From Pezizomycotina sp. ARF18 (lineage: Eukaryota; Ascomycota), in NCBI GenBank assembly GCA_002224055.1, contig AZLU01000058.1, positions 1-64,000 on the forward strand: a DNA stretch of 64,000 nt. Reading direction: 5' to 3'. This document shows positions 1-11,540 of this stretch, piece after piece. The position numbers and the translations under genes are program-made. Under the pieces are notes generated by a model. It was given only the letters and a program-made list of their open reading frames with translations. It was not told where the DNA came from and searched no databases. Within the stretch, counting starts at the first letter, position 1; each line of letters starts with the position of its first letter.

Positions 1-2829
1 AAAAATAAAAAAAAAAGATATAAAAACCGTCTAAAGAATAAAATAGATAATAAATTATTATTCTCTTATATAAAACTTAAATTATAGTAATAGTTATTCT
101 TTATATATTTTAACGTATAGCGTTTATTTAATTATACTATGATATTATAACTTAATATTCTATTCTTATTAGAGAGATTACTTAAAATAAAAAAGGTAAA
201 CCGGTTTATTAATTTTAAATATACTATTTATTACGTTAAAACTTTATAATACTATTATATCTTTTTATTGATTAATTCCCGTAATAATTTCTTTTTTTTA
301 GTAGATAACGCGTAAGTTTTTATTCTAATTATATAACTCTTTAATAAATATTAAATATAAAAAGAATATATCGTTTATTTTAATTTTAGACGCGTTATTC
401 GTTACTTTCTATAATGTATTAATTTTTTTTAATCTTATATTCTCTTAATTCTTTCTCTTTTACTACTTCTCTATTTAATATAAAAACTTATAAATAAAAG
501 CTTTAGTTCTTTTTATGATAAAGAAGATTTTTTTTTTAATATATTCTTCTACTAATAAAAATAGTAATATATAATATTCTTTTTACTTTTTTAATAATAT
601 AACGTATTACTTAGCGATTAAGTATATAAATATAACGGTTAAGATATAAAAGATCGTAAGTTTATTCTATAATATTTAATATATAGTAGCGGTATATATA
701 ATATATAGAATTATTCTATATTTACTTTTTATTATAATTTTAGCTTATTCTTTCTACTGAACTTATAATTTATTAATATTTAGTATATTAGAATAATTCT
801 TTATAGAATAATTACTTTAGCGTAAGTAGACTTTAAAAACTTAAAGAAAATAACTCTTTATAATATTTAAAATATCCTAAGCTATTTCTTCTTTATAAAG
901 AATATTAAATAGCTTAAATAATTTAATCTATTATAATATAATATACGTAAGTTAAATATCTAATCTAATTTTTTATAACTTAGATAAAATCTCTACTTAG
1001 CTTCTTTTATTTATAATATTAATACCTAGATTATAAACTTTTTTAAGATTACCTTTTTAGTCTACTTTTAATCTACGCTAATCTTTAATTATAATTTTTT
1101 TAATATACTCTTATTTTAACGTTTACTATAAAATAACCCTAATTTTTATATAAATATATATTCTTAAATATATCATAGCGCTAATAGTAGCGCGGAATAC
1201 TTTTCTAACGTTACGATAGATATAATTATATATTTAGTAATTCGCTACTATAAATTATATATAGTCACTAATAATACGCTACTTAAAAGGTTATAGATTT
1301 ATACTATTATATACTAGATAATAGAGGAAATAAATAGAGTAGTCTCCTACGGTAGATATATTATTACTATTTATAATATCGATATAGAAGATATAGAGCT
1401 TAAAAATAATTAAATAGTTCTATTTATTATATAGTTAAAGTCTAACGCCTCCGCGGTAGAAATCGCTAGATATAAAAAGAGAAAGAATCTAAAAAGAATT
1501 AACAGCGCGAAATTAGATACCTTTAAATATAACGCTAAAAAACAAGAACCTATAGATAACGGAAAAGCTAATAAATCTAGCTATCTTTAACTTAACTATT
1601 CTTTTACTACGTTCGCGATAATAGAAAATACGTAGAAGTTTAGCTAGAAAGATAAACTTAGCTTAATAAAAAAGAGTAAATAGCGCTAAAAATTAGGTTT
1701 ACGTAAATAGATACTAAATATTAAGATCTTAGATAAAAAGTTAAGAAGGCTATAGCGGCTTTAGATATTTATTAATAAAAAGAAGATCGCGTTCTTAAAT
1801 TTTAGGCTACTTTAATTAACGAGATTTTAAATACTCCTTCCTAGTTTATAATAATAAATTATATAATCTATAATAGATTTAGGATAAACTTTATAATAAC
1901 GACTCCTAGTATATAGATAGAAACGCTAAGATTAATTCTCTTATATCTAACGCTAGTATAATAGAGAAGATTATAATATAATAATAAACTAGTATAATAA
2001 GTAATTACGTTAAGTTAATATCTATATACTAGAAAGTATAGCCTAAGCCTAAGGATCCTAAGCCTAAAAATAAAAAGTCTAAAAATAAGAAGCTAAAAAA
2101 TAATCTTAGTAGGGTTTAAAAAAAGAAAAGAAGCTAAATTCTATTTAATAGATAAAAAAGGTATATTAATATATCTTTATATATATATATTTTTAGATTT
2201 TTTATACTTAAAATAAACTTTTTAGCTAACGTATAATCTTTATATAGAGCTTAAGATATAAGAAGTTATAGTAAGGCTATAGCCTCTTATTCTAAAAAAG
2301 GTATTTTATAAGTAGGTTTAATATATTACCTAAGAGGAAACTAAGATCCGCGATAATACGTTTAAAGGATCTAATTTAAGAAAACTAAGATAAACTAATA
2401 ATATACTAAACTACCTTTAAGAATATATAGAGGTATTTATAACTTAGGTCTTTAAGTAAGTAATCTATTAACGAAGTATATAAAGCGTAAAACCCTTATA
2501 GTTTCTAATCTTCGTATGTATATTAGCGTTACCCGTTTTACTAATCTAAAGTTCTTAATAAAGATAGATTATATTAAGTAGAGAATTATAGATATAGTTA
2601 GACGTACTAATTAGCGATTAGAGACTTTATTTTAATTTTTTTTTTTTTTTAATATAGCTCGATAATTTATATATAAATAAATATTAGAATAATAGAAATT
2701 AAATAAATAATTTAATAAAAATATTCTTAATTAAAAATAAAATATAAATATTATTATAATAAGTTAAAAATAGCGATTAATATTACTTTAAAACTAAAAT
2801 ATTATAAATAGATATTTTTAGCGTAAATT
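1..2829. repeat. RIP-degraded AT-rich repeat block, unidentified
   Basis: This stretch is strongly AT-rich. CA and TG dinucleotides are almost completely missing, although CG, CT and AC remain, which is the direct product of CpA-to-TpA mutation on both strands (RIP). No long open frame survives on either strand. Slightly more GC-rich islands around 1440-1600 and 2330-2560 may mark former coding segments, but I could not tie them to a family. A poly-T run lies at about 2637-2652. The block is probably one or more ancient transposons. I see no host gene. Confidence 0.75.
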
Positions 2830-2967
2830 AATACCTTAGCGGGTAAACCCGACCCTATAGGGTTAGGTCGGGTTACCCGGTAGGCGGGTTGAAAACCGGT
2901 AGGGTACCCGCCGGGCGGGCCGGAGGTCCTCAAAACCCGCCCTAGACCGGCCCTACATCGAACGCTA
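2830..2967. mobile_element. End fragment of a hAT-type element (GC-rich tip)
   Basis: This is a GC-rich island of about 135 bp in AT-rich DNA, built of GGGT/CCCG/GGCCGG words. Read from its right edge on the minus strand it begins TAGCGTTCGAT, then GCCGG and GGGCGGGTTTTGAGGACC. That aligns well with the right tip of the 5109-7288 element (TAGTGTTCGAT, then GCCAG and GGACGGATTTGGGACC). It is therefore the right end of a second member of the same family. The AT-rich subterminal part is to its left (about 2650-2830). No matching left tip or 8-bp duplication of the flank (GATAAAGT) was found by eye, so the copy is partial or too mutated. Confidence 0.6.
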
Positions 2968-4020
2968 GATAAAGTTATTAAACTTTAATTTTTTACTATA
3001 AAAGATATAGGTTTATTAATTTTAATATTTTTATAGTATTTATAGAACGTAAATTTAAAAGTTAATAGGTATAAAGCGAAAGAGATACTTTTAAAGCTTA
3101 AAGATTTATAATCTTATTTTTAAAATTTTAATATTTAGATTTAGTTTTAAAAAGTACTCGACTATTAATAAAATTATTAAAGTATTAAGTTTACTTTTAA
3201 GATTTTAAAAAGTACGTTTAAGTTCTCTAATAATTTTATTATAGTTTTTATTTATAGTAGTTTCTTCTTTTAATAGAGTAATTTTAATAGTAGGTTTTAA
3301 AAGTTCTTTAATATCGACTAGTAAAGGCGGAGATAGAGCTTAAAAGCTTTTATCTTAAATAACGTTTTACTACTATCTTTCGTTTAAGGTAGCCGGTAGA
3401 AGAGTAGAATAAAAGTCTTTAGTAATAAGCTATTAACTTTTATTAAAAAGTAAATAATTATCTATCTAATATCGCGAACTTTAGATATTACTTTTATTAT
3501 ATTAGTATAATAGGGGTTCGACTAATTAAAATATAATAGATTAGTACTTAGTAAAAGACTTTAGCTTTAGCGTTATAAGAATATAATATAAAAGCTTAAT
3601 AAAAAATAGATTAAAGATATTAAGAGCTAAACGAGAAAAGATTTACTATATAAAAGCTAGGTTACTATTATAAATATATAACTTATTAAGTTAATTAGTA
3701 GAAAGCTAGAGAGTAGCTCTAGCTCCCTTATATACTAATTATATCGGCTTAAAAGTAATTAAAATTATATATAATCTTTTAGACGCTAAATAAAAGGATT
3801 TAAATATAAAGCGTAACGCGTAAGCATTTTATAAAATAAAATAAAGCTAAGTTAAGAGCTAGTAAAGTAATAATATTCCTTACGCTATACTTATAGTATT
3901 AACCTTACTACGCTTTTAGTAAAAGCGCTAAGCTATCGCTATTATACATTAATATATTATAATAGCACGTATACTCTGCGTAGGCTTTCATAACAAACGC
4001 GATCAAATTTTTTTTTTTTT
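2968..4020. repeat. RIP-degraded AT-rich repeat, unidentified
   Basis: AT-rich DNA with CA/TG depletion and no usable reading frame. It contains a few words richer in G, such as the area at 3330-3420. A poly-T tract at about 4009-4028 separates it from the next GC-rich tip. It is probably the body of an old transposon. No family could be recognised and no host gene is visible. Confidence 0.6.
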
Positions 4021-4260
4021 TTTTTTTTATTAGGGTCAGGTTTGAGACTGACCTACGTAGCCGACGTACCGACCGAAAACTTAGGGCGAACCTATGGGGT
4101 AGGGGATATTATTAGCTAGTAGATATAATAATAAATAATATTTATAAATAATATAATAATTATATATAAAATATTTCTAATCGATATAAAAATATAAATA
4201 AAATATAAAATTATATAAAAATATCTATAAATAGAATTATTTTTATATATAAAATATACG
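4021..4260. mobile_element. End fragment of a hAT-like element
   Basis: A GC-rich tip starting TAGGGTCAGG (about 4031) and running to about 4110 is followed by an AT-rich subterminal zone at 4110-4250. That zone shares words with the right arm of the 5109-7288 element: ATTAGTAGCTAGTA-like, then a stretch with ATCGAT followed by AAAAATATAAA, then TTTTTATATATAA. The tip sequence itself is not the same as the 5109 tip, so this is a related but different member, or an unrelated hAT tip. Only one end is visible. Confidence 0.4.
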
Positions 4261-5100
4261 GCGCAGATGTATGGTATAATATCTAATAATATAGGATAGA
4301 ATTAAACTTATAGATTTGAACTACTTAACTAATTAGTCTAACTAAGGGAATATATAATGCTAAATATAATAAACTAATAATACTATAATCAATATAATAT
4401 ATATAGTCTGCCTCGATAGCTTATAGAGCTTTATTATTTAATTTCTTTAATATCTATAGCTAAGATCTTAATATTTTTAGCTAAAGTTTTTTTATTCTTA
4501 GCTATATAAGTATTACTTTTGATACCTATAGATTTTTATTATTTTTTTCATATATCTAATAGCTAGTATCTTTTCTTATAATAATACTAGTATTTATTCT
4601 ATCTTTTTTACTTATAGCTCTTATAGCGCTATTGTAAAGATCTTTATAAGCGATTTAGTAAGTATATTTGCGTTATTTCCTTTAATTTTATATATTAAGG
4701 CTCGATGTTTCTTTTTAAACTAGTTTTTCTATAAAGTAATATTATATATCGATATACTTTAGTTCTACTATAGTATTTAGAATTTTTAGAATATTAATAG
4801 TATTTTAATTATCTATATATATCTTAATATTATTAGAGCCTTAAAACTTAAAGACTCGCCTATATATTTATAATATTTAAAGTACTAAAAAGCTTCCCGT
4901 AAAGTCTTTTTTATAACTATATATTTTATTCTTAGTATACTAGTAGCTATAGTACATTATTTCTTTAAATAATATAAGATAGTTATTCTATAATATTATT
5001 ATATAGTCGGTGTATAAATTTATAAGTAAGTTATATCTAGCTTAGTTAGCGTCTACGTAGATATATAGATCTAGTATTTTTTCTTTATTTTATAAATATA

Positions 5101-5108
5101 GTATATAA
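5101..5108. repeat. 8-bp target site duplication, left copy
   Basis: GTATATAA directly precedes the TAGTGATCGA tip of the foldback element. The identical 8-mer follows its right tip at 7289-7296. An 8-bp duplication is the hallmark of hAT transposition. Confidence 0.9.
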
Positions 5109-5464
5109 TAGTGATCGAATCGTGCCGTGGAACCAATGGTGTGTCCGGCCAGCAGGGTGCTCCGGGCCGGGACCGGGACAGTATTTGAGGATTTGAGGCC
5201 GCGCCGCTTCCCGGTCCCTGTCCCGGACCCTAGCCGGGAATTCCCGCCAAGACTTTTTATATATAAAAAATAAATAAATATATCGATTATTTATATAATT
5301 TTATATTATTTTTTATATTTCACATCGATTTTCACATCTATTTTACATTATTTTTTATATATTTTTTATATTTATTATATTATTTATTATATTATTTTTT
5401 ATTTATTATTTATTTATTATTTATTTATTATATTATTAATTATATATAATTACATTTACTAGCT

Positions 5465-5830
5465 ACCAACATCTTTATACCATAGTTTAACACCATAGAT
5501 ATCCATTACTAATATCTCCCTACAGAGCACCGGTAATCCCTATACCATAGTTCACCACTATAGGTATTCTCTTACTAATATCTCATATCCACTACTAACA
5601 TCTCCCTGTAGAGTACCGATATCCCTATACCATAGTTTAACACCATAGGTATTCTCCCACCAACATCTTTATATCCATACTAATATCTCCCTATAGAGCA
5701 CCGGTATTCCTATATTATAGTTTACTATTATAGATGTCTATTACTAATATCTTCCTATAGAATACCGGTATCTTTATACTATAGTTTACTACTATAGGTA
5801 CCTTCTACTAATATTATTATATTATATCTC
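5465..5830. repeat. Tandem repeat array, left arm of foldback element
   Basis: About five imperfect copies of a unit of roughly 65-85 bp. Each contains a CCATAGTTTAACACCATAG-like palindrome, then ACTAATATCTCCCTA, then AGAGCACCGGTA. The first copies are the least mutated. The reverse complement of the same unit is arrayed in the right arm. Confidence 0.8.
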
Positions 5831-6689
5831 TATATTAAACTATATATTAATAACCTCTATAATTATTAAAAATTAAAGAGATCTTACTTACCTAAAGTAA
5901 AGAACTACCGTAGGATTCTAATACTAAATAATAGAGAATTAGGTTTTTTTATTAAAACTAGAGAGGAAGATAGTATTATAAGGTAATACCGCTATACCTA
6001 TATTAGACCCTAGAATCCTAGTTACTTTAACGGATTTCTATATTATAATATAGAAACTTAGAGATTTAAAGTAAAAACTATAGAGTAGTCTTACTTTTCT
6101 AAACTTAAAGGGATTTATCTCTTAAAAAAATTAAGATTTTTAATTTTAAAAATTACTAATTTTATTAATTAAACCCTATATAATTTTAGTATTAAGAAAT
6201 AGCGAATAGAGTTAAAAAATATTTCTTATAAATATTTTAAAGCTATTTAGATCTCTATTCTAAAAAACTCCTATTTTAAAAATCTATAGCTATAATCTAT
6301 AGGTAATTTAAGAAAAAAATAAGTTATATTAGGCCCTCGGAGTTTTAATAACTTTAGAATATTTATGAGAAATATTTTTTAACTCTGCTTATTATTTTTT
6401 TAATATTTAGGTAGGACTATAGCCTACTTAAAATATTAAAAAGGCTACTTTCTTTTTAAAGTTTATAGAACTTAGACCTTTTCGTAGTTTTTACTTAGAT
6501 TTTTTAAGTTGTCTAAAGTATCGATAGCTAATAGTATAATATTATAGAATTTTAGTTTTCTTTCTATATATATATTTCTATGATTTATATATACCGCGAT
6601 AGTTCTTTGCTTTAGGTAAGTAAGATCTTTTTAGTTTTTAATAGTTATAGAGGTTTTACTAATATATTAGTTAATATAGAGATATAATA

Positions 6690-6985
6690 TAGTAATATTA
6701 ATAGGAGATACCTATAGTAGTAAACTATAGTATAGGGATACCGGTGCTCTATAGAGAGATATTAGTAGTAAATATCTATAGTAGTAAATTATAGTATAGG
6801 AATACCGGTACTCTGTAGGGAGATATTAGTAGTAGATATAGAGATATTAGTAGGAGAATACCTATAGTATTAAACTATAATATAGGGATACCGGTGCTCT
6901 GTAGGGAGATATTAGTAGTAGATATCTATAGTGGTAAATTATAGTATAGAAATACTAATAGTAGATATAGAGATATTAGTAGCTA
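6690..6985. repeat. Tandem repeat array, right arm (inverted copy of left array)
   Basis: Repeated units contain ACCGGTGCTCT, TAGGGAGATATTAGTAGTA and TAGTAAACTATAGTATAGG, that is, the left-arm unit in reverse complement. Four or so copies are visible. Copies vary in length, so the two arms have gained or lost units independently. Confidence 0.8.
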
Positions 6986-7288
6986 GTAAATATATATATA
7001 TAAATATAATAAATAATAAATATAAAATATATAATAATAATAAATATATAATATAATAAATATATATAAAAATAATATTTAAATCGATGTAAAAATATAA
7101 AAATATAAAATATATAAATAATCTATATATTTATTTATTTTTTATATATAAAAAAGTCTTGGCAGAATTCGCGTCGCGCTCCGGGACGGGCCAGTCGGCG
7201 CGGCGGGCCAACAAAAGTAGCACCGGGAACCCGGCGGGCCAGAAAGAGGGTCCCAAATCCGTCCCGTCTGGCGCGAGATCGAACACTA

Positions 7289-7296
7289 GTATATAA
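7289..7296. repeat. 8-bp target site duplication, right copy
   Basis: GTATATAA follows the right tip at 7288 and is identical to 5101-5108. Confidence 0.9.
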
Positions 7297-8110
7297 GCGT
7301 ATAATTAAAGGATTTTTTTAATATTAAAGTACTCTTTTTATTATCTTTTATAAGTTTAATTTACTTTGCTAATATATTACTCTAGCGTTAAGATAGCGAA
7401 GGTATTAGTTAGTCTATAATAGAGTATAGATTAAACTTTTTATTATCTATTAATATTATACTACCGGTATAGTATTTTAATTCTCTATTTAAAAGATATT
7501 TTTTTTTTTATAGAAGTATTAATTTTAAGAGTATTTATAAGCTTAAATCTCTTAAGAAGTAATTATATAATATAGATTAATATAGTACTAGGCGACGTTA
7601 TTTTTCTAAATCTAGTTCGTTTTACTTATATATTTAGAAATAGGCTATTAGCTCTATATTCTTTATTTTAAAGTATAAATTAAGATCTTATTTAAATATC
7701 TTAATTTTATATTTATTAGATCTTAGTTATTAATAAATTATTAACGTAAATAATTATTATTAGCCGACGATCTTTATTAATAAATAAATTATTATTAAGC
7801 CGATAAACTTTAAACTTTAGTAATTTAAAAATTAAGATAAGTTTTCTATATTATTTTAAAGTAACTATTTAAGGTTATATAGAGTCTTTATTAACTAAAC
7901 TAATCTATTAATTCCGCTTTCTTTTAAAAGCCTAATAATAATTTTTTATTTTAGTTTAGGTACGAGGAAGGCCGTTATTATATCTATTTATTTATATTTA
8001 AGATTAAGCTAAGCATTAATATAAAAAATAGCCTTATTATTAATATCTTAGCTACTAGTATATATCTTATTATAATTAATTCCTTACTTTTATATATCCC
8101 GAATAAAGCT

Positions 8111-8983
8111 TAACCAAGACACAAACGCATGACGTGAAGGCAGTAGTATAAAGTCATAACTTTATTATTTTGTATTATTGAACAGCTATTTACAGCTTTT
8201 ATCCAGTCCCTAACTTATAATACAAGAAACCAATAATATAAAATATACTTATTCGCCCTACATGGGAAAATCAATACCAGATCCGATACAATAGAAAGAC
8301 TCCGAGTAAAAAAAAGACAGGTGCCTATATAGACGGTTCGATCTGAAAGATTCCCGCTAAACGTCCCTTTACTCTTATTCTTCCTACGGATACCAACGCT
8401 AAGAATACAACCCGCCTTATAATCGTGCCAAGAACCCTATCCTCATCAAGACCCCAATTCTTCAGAATCACGAATACTTTCTGCGAGAAATGAGCGCGAT
8501 CGCGAAACGATCTCTCAACAAGAGAGAAATAAAACCGAAGATACATTCGCCGGGCGCTTAAAACTTTACCAAAACCCAAACACTTCGCTTTGATCGCTGA
8601 TACTTTGAAAATGCTCAATACTTAAAATCAAAGGGACCGCTATAAATCGCCAATGATTGAGGGGAATGAAATAATAACACAGAACCACCGGTGAAAAGGC
8701 CATGAATGAACGTATAAAAATAGGAGCTGAAATGAAGGAATGAACGCCTAACGCCGAGTATCAAAGTGCATGTGTAATGACGCTAATGAAGGGTTGAGCA
8801 TGTTAGAGAATTTGAGAGCTGTTGCTTCATACAGCCGCATGTTCAAGTACACCGGTGCCGTCGTTAATGGTATCAGCAGAACATCCAGCCAACGCTGATT
8901 CGGTAAAGTCGTCGTCAAGGCTGACCCGGCGATGCCGGTGTAATTTCCGCGGTCCTGTCCTCTCCGAGAAACGGTAAACACGT
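8111..8983. other. Intergenic region next to the composition border
   Basis: Base composition changes from about one quarter GC to near half within a few tens of bases at about 8110. A 97-codon open frame (8325-8618, minus) lacks an ATG start and resembles nothing I know. No gene can be supported here. Confidence 0.5.
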
Positions 8984-10121
8984 CTAGTTCTCGACTATGG
9001 CCAGTACCGGTAAGTGTTCCCTCTTTCCAAAGCCCATCCGTATCAATATTGTCCTTATAGATGGAACGCAAACAACCACCAATGCCCACGTTTGCTCGAA
9101 AATCGCGAAGGTGTAGTACAATCCAAAGGTCGAGTTGACATACGTCGCTACGACCAAGGCGCATGCGAAAAACACGCACAGAAATCCCAGGGCAAAAGTG
9201 ATGCCTATTCCAACTTTTTGCCAGTGCGGCAGCGTGAGGGTACGAATGACAATGAACGGTAAGAAATAAACTGTACAAATTGCAGAAATGTATTAGCAAC
9301 TTCGAAGGACAAAGCGAATATTCGAGAACAAAATCGAAAATGGATCCTTACTCATCAAATCCGTGAATATGTGAGAACCGACAACAAATCCGAGAACAAT
9401 TGGTTGATCGAACGAGGAACAATACTCTTTCGTATCTGTCGTCCAGTTCCTGCTTATGGGAAAGCAGTAGAAAATATTCATGAGGGCGCCGGTGAGGAAC
9501 GTCGCGCCCACGAAAACATCTGTTATAACCAGTGCGAGCCATGTCTTTCGCATAAACCTAGGAAAAAATTCGTGGAACAGGCAGAGCATCGCAGCCTTAA
9601 CGCAATACATGCAGTTGAGATACGTGACGTTTCTGTATAGTATATCTTCAAGGCCGTTTCGACGTCTCTGAATGATGCCGTACTCGCTTCGGGGGAGAAT
9701 TGTTTGACACCCGTCGGAAGAGGCCAAGGTGAAAGAGAACAGTGTCCATGGAGGCCTGTGCGGCAAAGGATGCCCAGCCGAGGACGACGAAGACATCGCT
9801 GAGGCCCCATGGGAATCGTCGGCGTTGGCGAGTGCTACTACGTGCGTATAACCGGAGGACGACGAATACCAGCGTAAGTACTAGCATACACCATTCTAAA
9901 GACTTTTCAGTGTAGAATAATTGTCACTTGTCAGTCGCCTTTTTCCTTTTCTTCTTGTTTCGCAATTTTATTTCACCCTTGGTGATAATTAAACAAGCCG
10001 AAAGCTTCATCCGGCTTCACCGGATTCTGCAGTCCACACTCCTCCCAAGAAAAAAAAAACCACTAGCAATAACTTTCGAGATCATTGAACTTACTATAAT
10101 TGTTACGCCGGCAATGGCCAT
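8984..10121 (-). pseudogene. PTH11/rhodopsin-like integral membrane protein 1, frame-broken
   Basis: A fungal seven-helix protein of the PTH11-like/rhodopsin-domain family, which are plasma-membrane receptors for surface or nutrient cues. Exon 1 (10095-10121) encodes MAIAGVTII and ends at GTAAGT. Exon 2 probably starts at 9902 and reads a first helix ending LRLYAR, then WGLSDVFVVLGWASF (the family's W-x-D motif). Next come YLNCMYCVKAA, a helix with FLTGALMNIFYCFP and NW, and SHIFTDLM. A clean 81-bp intron (9271-9351) follows, then FIVIRTLTLPHWQKVGIG and the last helix with CVPSIRTIL. The exact join at 9903-10094 is uncertain. Around 9690-9740 the homology changes frame twice by one base (LGLF, then VKQFSPEAS, then EDILYRN), so the gene is either decayed or mis-sequenced. 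Confidence 0.75.
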
Positions 10122-11540
10122 GAGGCCCACGAATTGGGAATCACAAGAATGATAGAGACCAGAGTGAAAATGGCGAAGAAACATGCGGGGCGGCCTGTAT
10201 TTATTGAGGGTAAGATGAGGTTCCTCCCGGGACGGAGCGGAATAAAATAGGCAAGGTTCAAAAACCAGGGCGAAAAAGATTTGCTTACAAAAAAATTGTT
10301 GACAACAAAGAGAAGCGCCACTTGGCTTAGGAGGGGGCAAGTACGTAATTTTATTCTTGGGTGGGACGGGCTTGATAAGGCAGATACCGGTAATTAAACG
10401 GCTAACTTCAACGGTTCAACTCATTCAAACGTCGTCCCGCTCTTTTGAAGACTTCCCTCCGTTATTCTCGAACCTCATAATAATCAATAATCGGTGCTCC
10501 AAGGTGAGGTGAATGCTCATATTATCTCTTTAGACAAGTCGAAAGAATCTGATTTTCATTCTAGATCACTCTTGTCTTCCCCTTTCAAGGGTAAAGGTCT
10601 GAGGGATCTTCCGGCGTTCGTTGTGTGTGTGTACTCCTGGTGGTTGTTGCGCACTAGTTTACTTGAACGGTCTGAGATGCCTAGTAACCCAGCGCGTTTT
10701 CTGGAAGGTGCAAGAAGGTCTTCTCCAAAATACTTGCTTGGGATGGAGGGGAGGGATTATGGATTATACCCGCATAAAGACGCAATCTCGGATCATTAGC
10801 CTTTTCGATAGCGATATTTTTCTTGCAATTTACTAGGGATGATACGAATTATCAACTGACGCCCGCGATATTCGACTGGAAAGCGGCACACCTTAACTCT
10901 TCGGCTCATTAGCAATGCGTTGAATGATCGCGGACCGAGAAGGACTGAAAATAGATACAGACATATTTGCGACCAGAGTTATAGAATTAGACAATATTTG
11001 ATACTCTATCCTTCCGTGGCACTCTCCTGATTGTGTGATCTGGAGCCATTTCCAGAACATTTGGTGTGAAATTTCATTTCTTTGGTTCAGTCAACACCCG
11101 CCTTGCGACAAAACTGGTATAGAATCCATGCAAAATCGTGGTTCAGAGACTCCCGGCAATTATGAATTTCCTAGGCTTCCGTGAAGAAGGCTTGAATAGA
11201 GACTTCCTCTTCACTTCGTTAACCCCCGTCTCATTTTCTCACAGCTTGATAGCGTGCCTGGAAGCACTACAATGGTTTTTAGACTTGATTCTCTCATATT
11301 CGTTTTGGTTTCAGAGAGCATAAACGATACGGGCCCAAGAAGGGACGTAATAACTTCAATAAACCTTGAAAGAATTCTCAGGTCCAAAGTGATCCAAATA
11401 GGAAATTTAAACAACTTGGAAACGGCAAACGAAAAAGGGGATAAAATAAAATAAAACAAAACATGGATAAAATTTGGTACAATTGATCTTCCGCTTGTCA
11501 AGACTGATTGGTGATGCTCTCACGATCGAAACCAGGATTC
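10122..11540. other. Intergenic, no gene seen
   Basis: Ordinary-composition DNA with only short overlapping frames on both strands and no recognisable domain, repeat or RNA gene. Confidence 0.5.

Larger units (their letters stand above)
5109..7288. mobile_element. Non-autonomous hAT-type foldback element, 2.18 kb, nested in Copia fossil
   Basis: Tips are TAGTGATCGA (left) and TAGTGTTCGA (right, minus strand), flanked by perfect 8-bp direct repeats. Both ends carry a GC-rich segment of about 135 bp. Inside these both arms share the word CCAAGACTTTTT followed by TATATAAAAAATAAATAAAT (left 5246-5290, inverse 7125-7167). Next come mirrored tandem arrays (about 5465-5830 and 6690-6985), then a mirrored stretch with ACTTACCTAAAG (5890-5911, inverse 6599-6630). 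Near the centre is a mirrored stretch with AAAAAATATTTCT (about 6200-6250, inverse about 6346-6395). The element is thus close to one long imperfect palindrome centred near 6200-6290. No transposase frame is present, so it would depend on a hAT transposase elsewhere. AT-rich parts show RIP; the GC-rich tips are spared, as they contain few CpA sites. Confidence 0.85.
4390..8110 (-). mobile_element. Fossil Ty1/Copia LTR retrotransposon (pol part), split by a hAT insertion
   Basis: Read on the minus strand, the flanks of the hAT insertion carry traces of a Copia pol region. Remnants resembling reverse transcriptase motifs lie at about 7740-8000, and RNase H with its C-terminal end lies at about 4600-5000. 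The element enters at the composition border near 8110, is interrupted by 5109-7288 with its duplicated target, and continues to about 4390. A possible LTR remnant follows at about 4265-4420. No gag or integrase part was recognised in this window. The copy is thoroughly broken, with disruptions throughout every frame caused by RIP, and it looks old. It predates the hAT insertion inside it. Confidence 0.65.

Noticed and set aside
4265-4420. Possible Copia LTR next to the RNase H end
   Set aside because: No second copy is visible in the window and RIP removes the expected end dinucleotides, so its borders cannot be supported as a separate feature.
8325-8618. 97-residue minus-strand frame
   Set aside because: It has no ATG start, no recognisable content, and lies at the repeat border; probably chance.
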